From Bacteroidales bacterium (GTDB taxonomy: Bacteria > Bacteroidota > Bacteroidia > Bacteroidales > UBA7960): a stretch of 7,521 bases of DNA. The position numbers were made by a program, and so were the translations under genes. Under the pieces are notes generated by a model. It ran no database searches and was not told the origin of the DNA. It saw only the letters and a list, made by a program, of their open reading frames with translations. This document shows positions 6,078 to 7,521 of the stretch, piece by piece; the first letter of the stretch is position 1, and every line of letters begins with the position of its first letter. The stretch is from positions 1-7,521 of the forward strand of contig SLNU01000238.1 of NCBI GenBank assembly GCA_007132865.1, in the 5' to 3' direction.

Positions 6078-7349
6078 TCAAAGTGTGAGGGCTTCAAGGT
6101 CATCAAAAAACCCGGGATATGACTTGTTAACGACCCCTGGGTCTTCAATGATCACCCCCAGCCGGGAGTTCAGGGCAGCGACGGCCCCGGCCATGGCAAT
6201 CCGGTGGTCTCCGTGGGAGCTGATCCGGCCGCCCTCCAGGTTTCCTCCTGTAATCAGCATCGTATCCTCTTCGAAACGGACATCCACCCCGATGCGCCCG
6301 AAGATATCGGCCAGGCTAGCTGCCCGGTCGCTTTCCTTGGTTTTCAGCCTGCCGGTGCCTTGAATGCGGGAGGTCCCGCTGCAATTCGCGGCGAGGGCCG
6401 CAAGGGGCGGGAAGAGGTCGGGGCAGTGGGTGGCGTCAAATTCGAAAGCCCTAAGGTCTTTGCGGGTAACCGAAATATACTTTTGCCGGTTCCTGGCAGT
6501 GCCCGTTACAATCTTGGCGCCTGCCGCCCTCAGCGCCTCCAGAATTTTTTTGTCGGCCTGGGCAGAATGGGGGTCCAGATTGTCCAGGGTAATACTTCCG
6601 GCGATGGCTCCGGCAACCAGCAGGAATGCCCCGCCGCTCCAGTCCCCTTCCACCCGGAAGTTCTGTGGCTGGTATACCTGGTGTGCGGGGATGAAGAATT
6701 CACGGTAGTCCCTGTTTTCCAGGATTGCCCCGAAAGCCTCCATGACCCGGATTGTCACATCTATATAAGGAATGCTTTTCAGGTTGCTGACCACCAGGTG
6801 AACGTCTGACGCGGCCAGGGGGGATGCGATCAGGATTCCTGAGAGGACCTGGGAGCTCTGGGATCCGTCGATTACAGATTTCCCGCCTTGAATCGGACCT
6901 TTCACACAAATGGGCGGATACCCGTTATTCGTCCTGCATTGGACGCCCAATGCATTTAGTGACTCCTCCACGATTCGCATGGGTCTGTTCAGCAGGCTGC
7001 CGCTGGCCGTCAGGGTCACCATCCGATTAAAATTTGCTGCCAGGCCTGAAAACATCCGGATGCCCAGTCCCGACTCCCCGCATTGTAACGGAGCCAGCGG
7101 GGCCCGGAGTCCGCCTTCGACCACCAGGAAATCCTCACCGCCCTGAATCACTGCCCCCATTTTGCGGCATACCCGTATGGCGGCCACTACGTCGTCGCAG
7201 GCACCCGGGAACCAGATCTCCGACCTTCCCTGGCAGAGCGAGGCAATGGCAATGGCACGCTGTGCGACGCTCTTTGAGGCCGGTGCCCTGACCCGCCCGC
7301 TGACGACGGAAGGTGCGATCCCGATGATGTTCCGGTCGTTTGGAGTCAT
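6078..7349 (-). CDS. aroA: AroA, 3-phosphoshikimate 1-carboxyvinyltransferase (EPSP synthase)
   Basis: EPSP synthase transfers the enolpyruvyl group of PEP to shikimate 3-phosphate, the step before AroC. The 423 residues are the usual length. Visible family residues include APASKS with Lys26 and Arg31, the loop CGESGLGIRMF (90-100) with Arg98, SQSSQ (163-167) for shikimate-phosphate binding, HCPD with catalytic Asp311, KTKESDR (336-342) with Glu339, GDHRIAMAG (380-388), and Lys409 in NKSYPGFF. In the PEP loop the common NAGTAMRP pattern reads ESGLGIRM, so the positions equal to Thr97 and Pro101 of the E. coli enzyme are Leu and Met. Known work ties those positions to inhibitor response, but no prediction can be made from this alone. 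Its ATG overlaps the aroB stop (ATGA), and aroC follows after 43 bp, so the three are probably co-transcribed. Confidence 0.97.
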   Translation of the reverse strand: MTPNDRNIIGIAPSVVSGRVRAPASKSVAQRAIAIASLCQGRSEIWFPGACDDVVAAIRVCRKMGAVIQGGEDFLVVEGGLRAPLAPLQCGESGLGIRMFSGLAANFNRMVTLTASGSLLNRPMRIVEESLNALGVQCRTNNGYPPICVKGPIQGGKSVIDGSQSSQVLSGILIASPLAASDVHLVVSNLKSIPYIDVTIRVMEAFGAILENRDYREFFIPAHQVYQPQNFRVEGDWSGGAFLLVAGAIAGSITLDNLDPHSAQADKKILEALRAAGAKIVTGTARNRQKYISVTRKDLRAFEFDATHCPDLFPPLAALAANCSGTSRIQGTGRLKTKESDRAASLADIFGRIGVDVRFEEDTMLITGGNLEGGRISSHGDHRIAMAGAVAALNSRLGVIIEDPGVVNKSYPGFFDDLEALTL

Positions 7350-7521
7350 AGTATATGTTTTCGGATTTCTTCCAGTGAAATGGGTTCAACCACCACGTCT
7401 CCGATGCCCCGGTTCAATACGAAGTGGATGTGGCCGCCTTCCCTCTTTTTGTCTTTACCCATGGTTTCAAATACCGCTTCCGGCTTGCCGGGCGTCTGGA
7501 CGGGCAGGCCGAGCCTCTCCA
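7346..7521 (-). CDS. aroB: AroB, 3-dehydroquinate synthase (3' end only)
   Basis: Only the last 57 codons are present; the gene enters from the right edge. AroB cyclises DAHP to 3-dehydroquinate with NAD and a divalent metal. The visible C-terminus has LGLPVQTP, then ETMGKDKKREGGHIHFVLN, then RGIGDVVVEPISLEEI. The M-x-KDKK motif followed by a G-x-I-x-FVL strand and a GIG turn is typical of the C-terminal domain of dehydroquinate synthase, and the lysines of that motif help bind the substrate. The stop (7348-7346) overlaps the aroA start in an ATGA, which suggests translational coupling. The fragment is short, but its motif pattern and its position next to aroA and aroC make the call firm. Confidence 0.9.
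   Translation of the reverse strand, partial: ERLGLPVQTPGKPEAVFETMGKDKKREGGHIHFVLNRGIGDVVVEPISLEEIRKHIL

Noticed and set aside
6035..6148. A 38-residue N-terminal extension of AroC overlapping aroA
   Set aside because: Known AroC proteins begin at the F-G-x-x-F-R motif, which here follows the ATG at 6034. The extension would overlap the aroA 3' end by 71 bp and shows no AroC features.

Overview
The window looks like a piece of a Bacteroidota-type chromosome (inference). The pointers are the hisG-D-C-B-H-A gene order, a long-form HisG, HisH and IGP-dehydratase sequences of the kind seen in that phylum, weak or absent Shine-Dalgarno motifs before most starts, and a TAnnTTTG-type -7 element upstream of the his genes. 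The base composition is GC-rich for the phylum, so I do not name a genus. Every gene I can support lies on the minus strand, so transcription runs from the right edge to the left edge.

Right part (about 5057-7521): an aro cluster in the order aroB (3' end only) > aroA > aroC. It covers three of the shikimate-pathway steps: 3-dehydroquinate synthase, EPSP synthase and chorismate synthase. aroB and aroA overlap by an ATGA. aroA and aroC are 43 bp apart. The AroC is a short, divergent form.

Middle (4749-5056): a 308-bp gap that I read as a histidine attenuator. In transcription order it holds a short degenerate repeat just after aroC, a small stem-loop, a -7-like promoter element, a 26-codon leader peptide with five His codons among residues 6-13, and a strong intrinsic terminator ending 23 nt before hisG. 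Complementary segments provide a plausible antiterminator and a competing hairpin that contains the His codons.

Left part (1-4748): the his operon, hisG > hisD-hisC-hisB > hisH > hisA (5' end only). The striking point is that HisD, HisC and the HisB dehydratase form one uninterrupted 1006-codon reading frame. It is a three-enzyme fusion, with about 20-25 residue linkers and all the key catalytic motifs intact. The dehydratase part lacks the HAD-type histidinol-phosphatase domain often fused to it in Bacteroidota, so that step must be encoded elsewhere. The 119-bp gap between hisG and the fusion gene is mostly a 37-bp tandem repeat.

Together, HisG commits PRPP and ATP to the pathway. HisA and HisH (with HisF, presumably beyond the left edge) make imidazole glycerol phosphate. 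The fusion protein then performs dehydration, transamination and, after an external phosphatase, oxidation to histidine. Control would be at two levels: feedback on HisG through its C-terminal domain, and attenuation at the leader.
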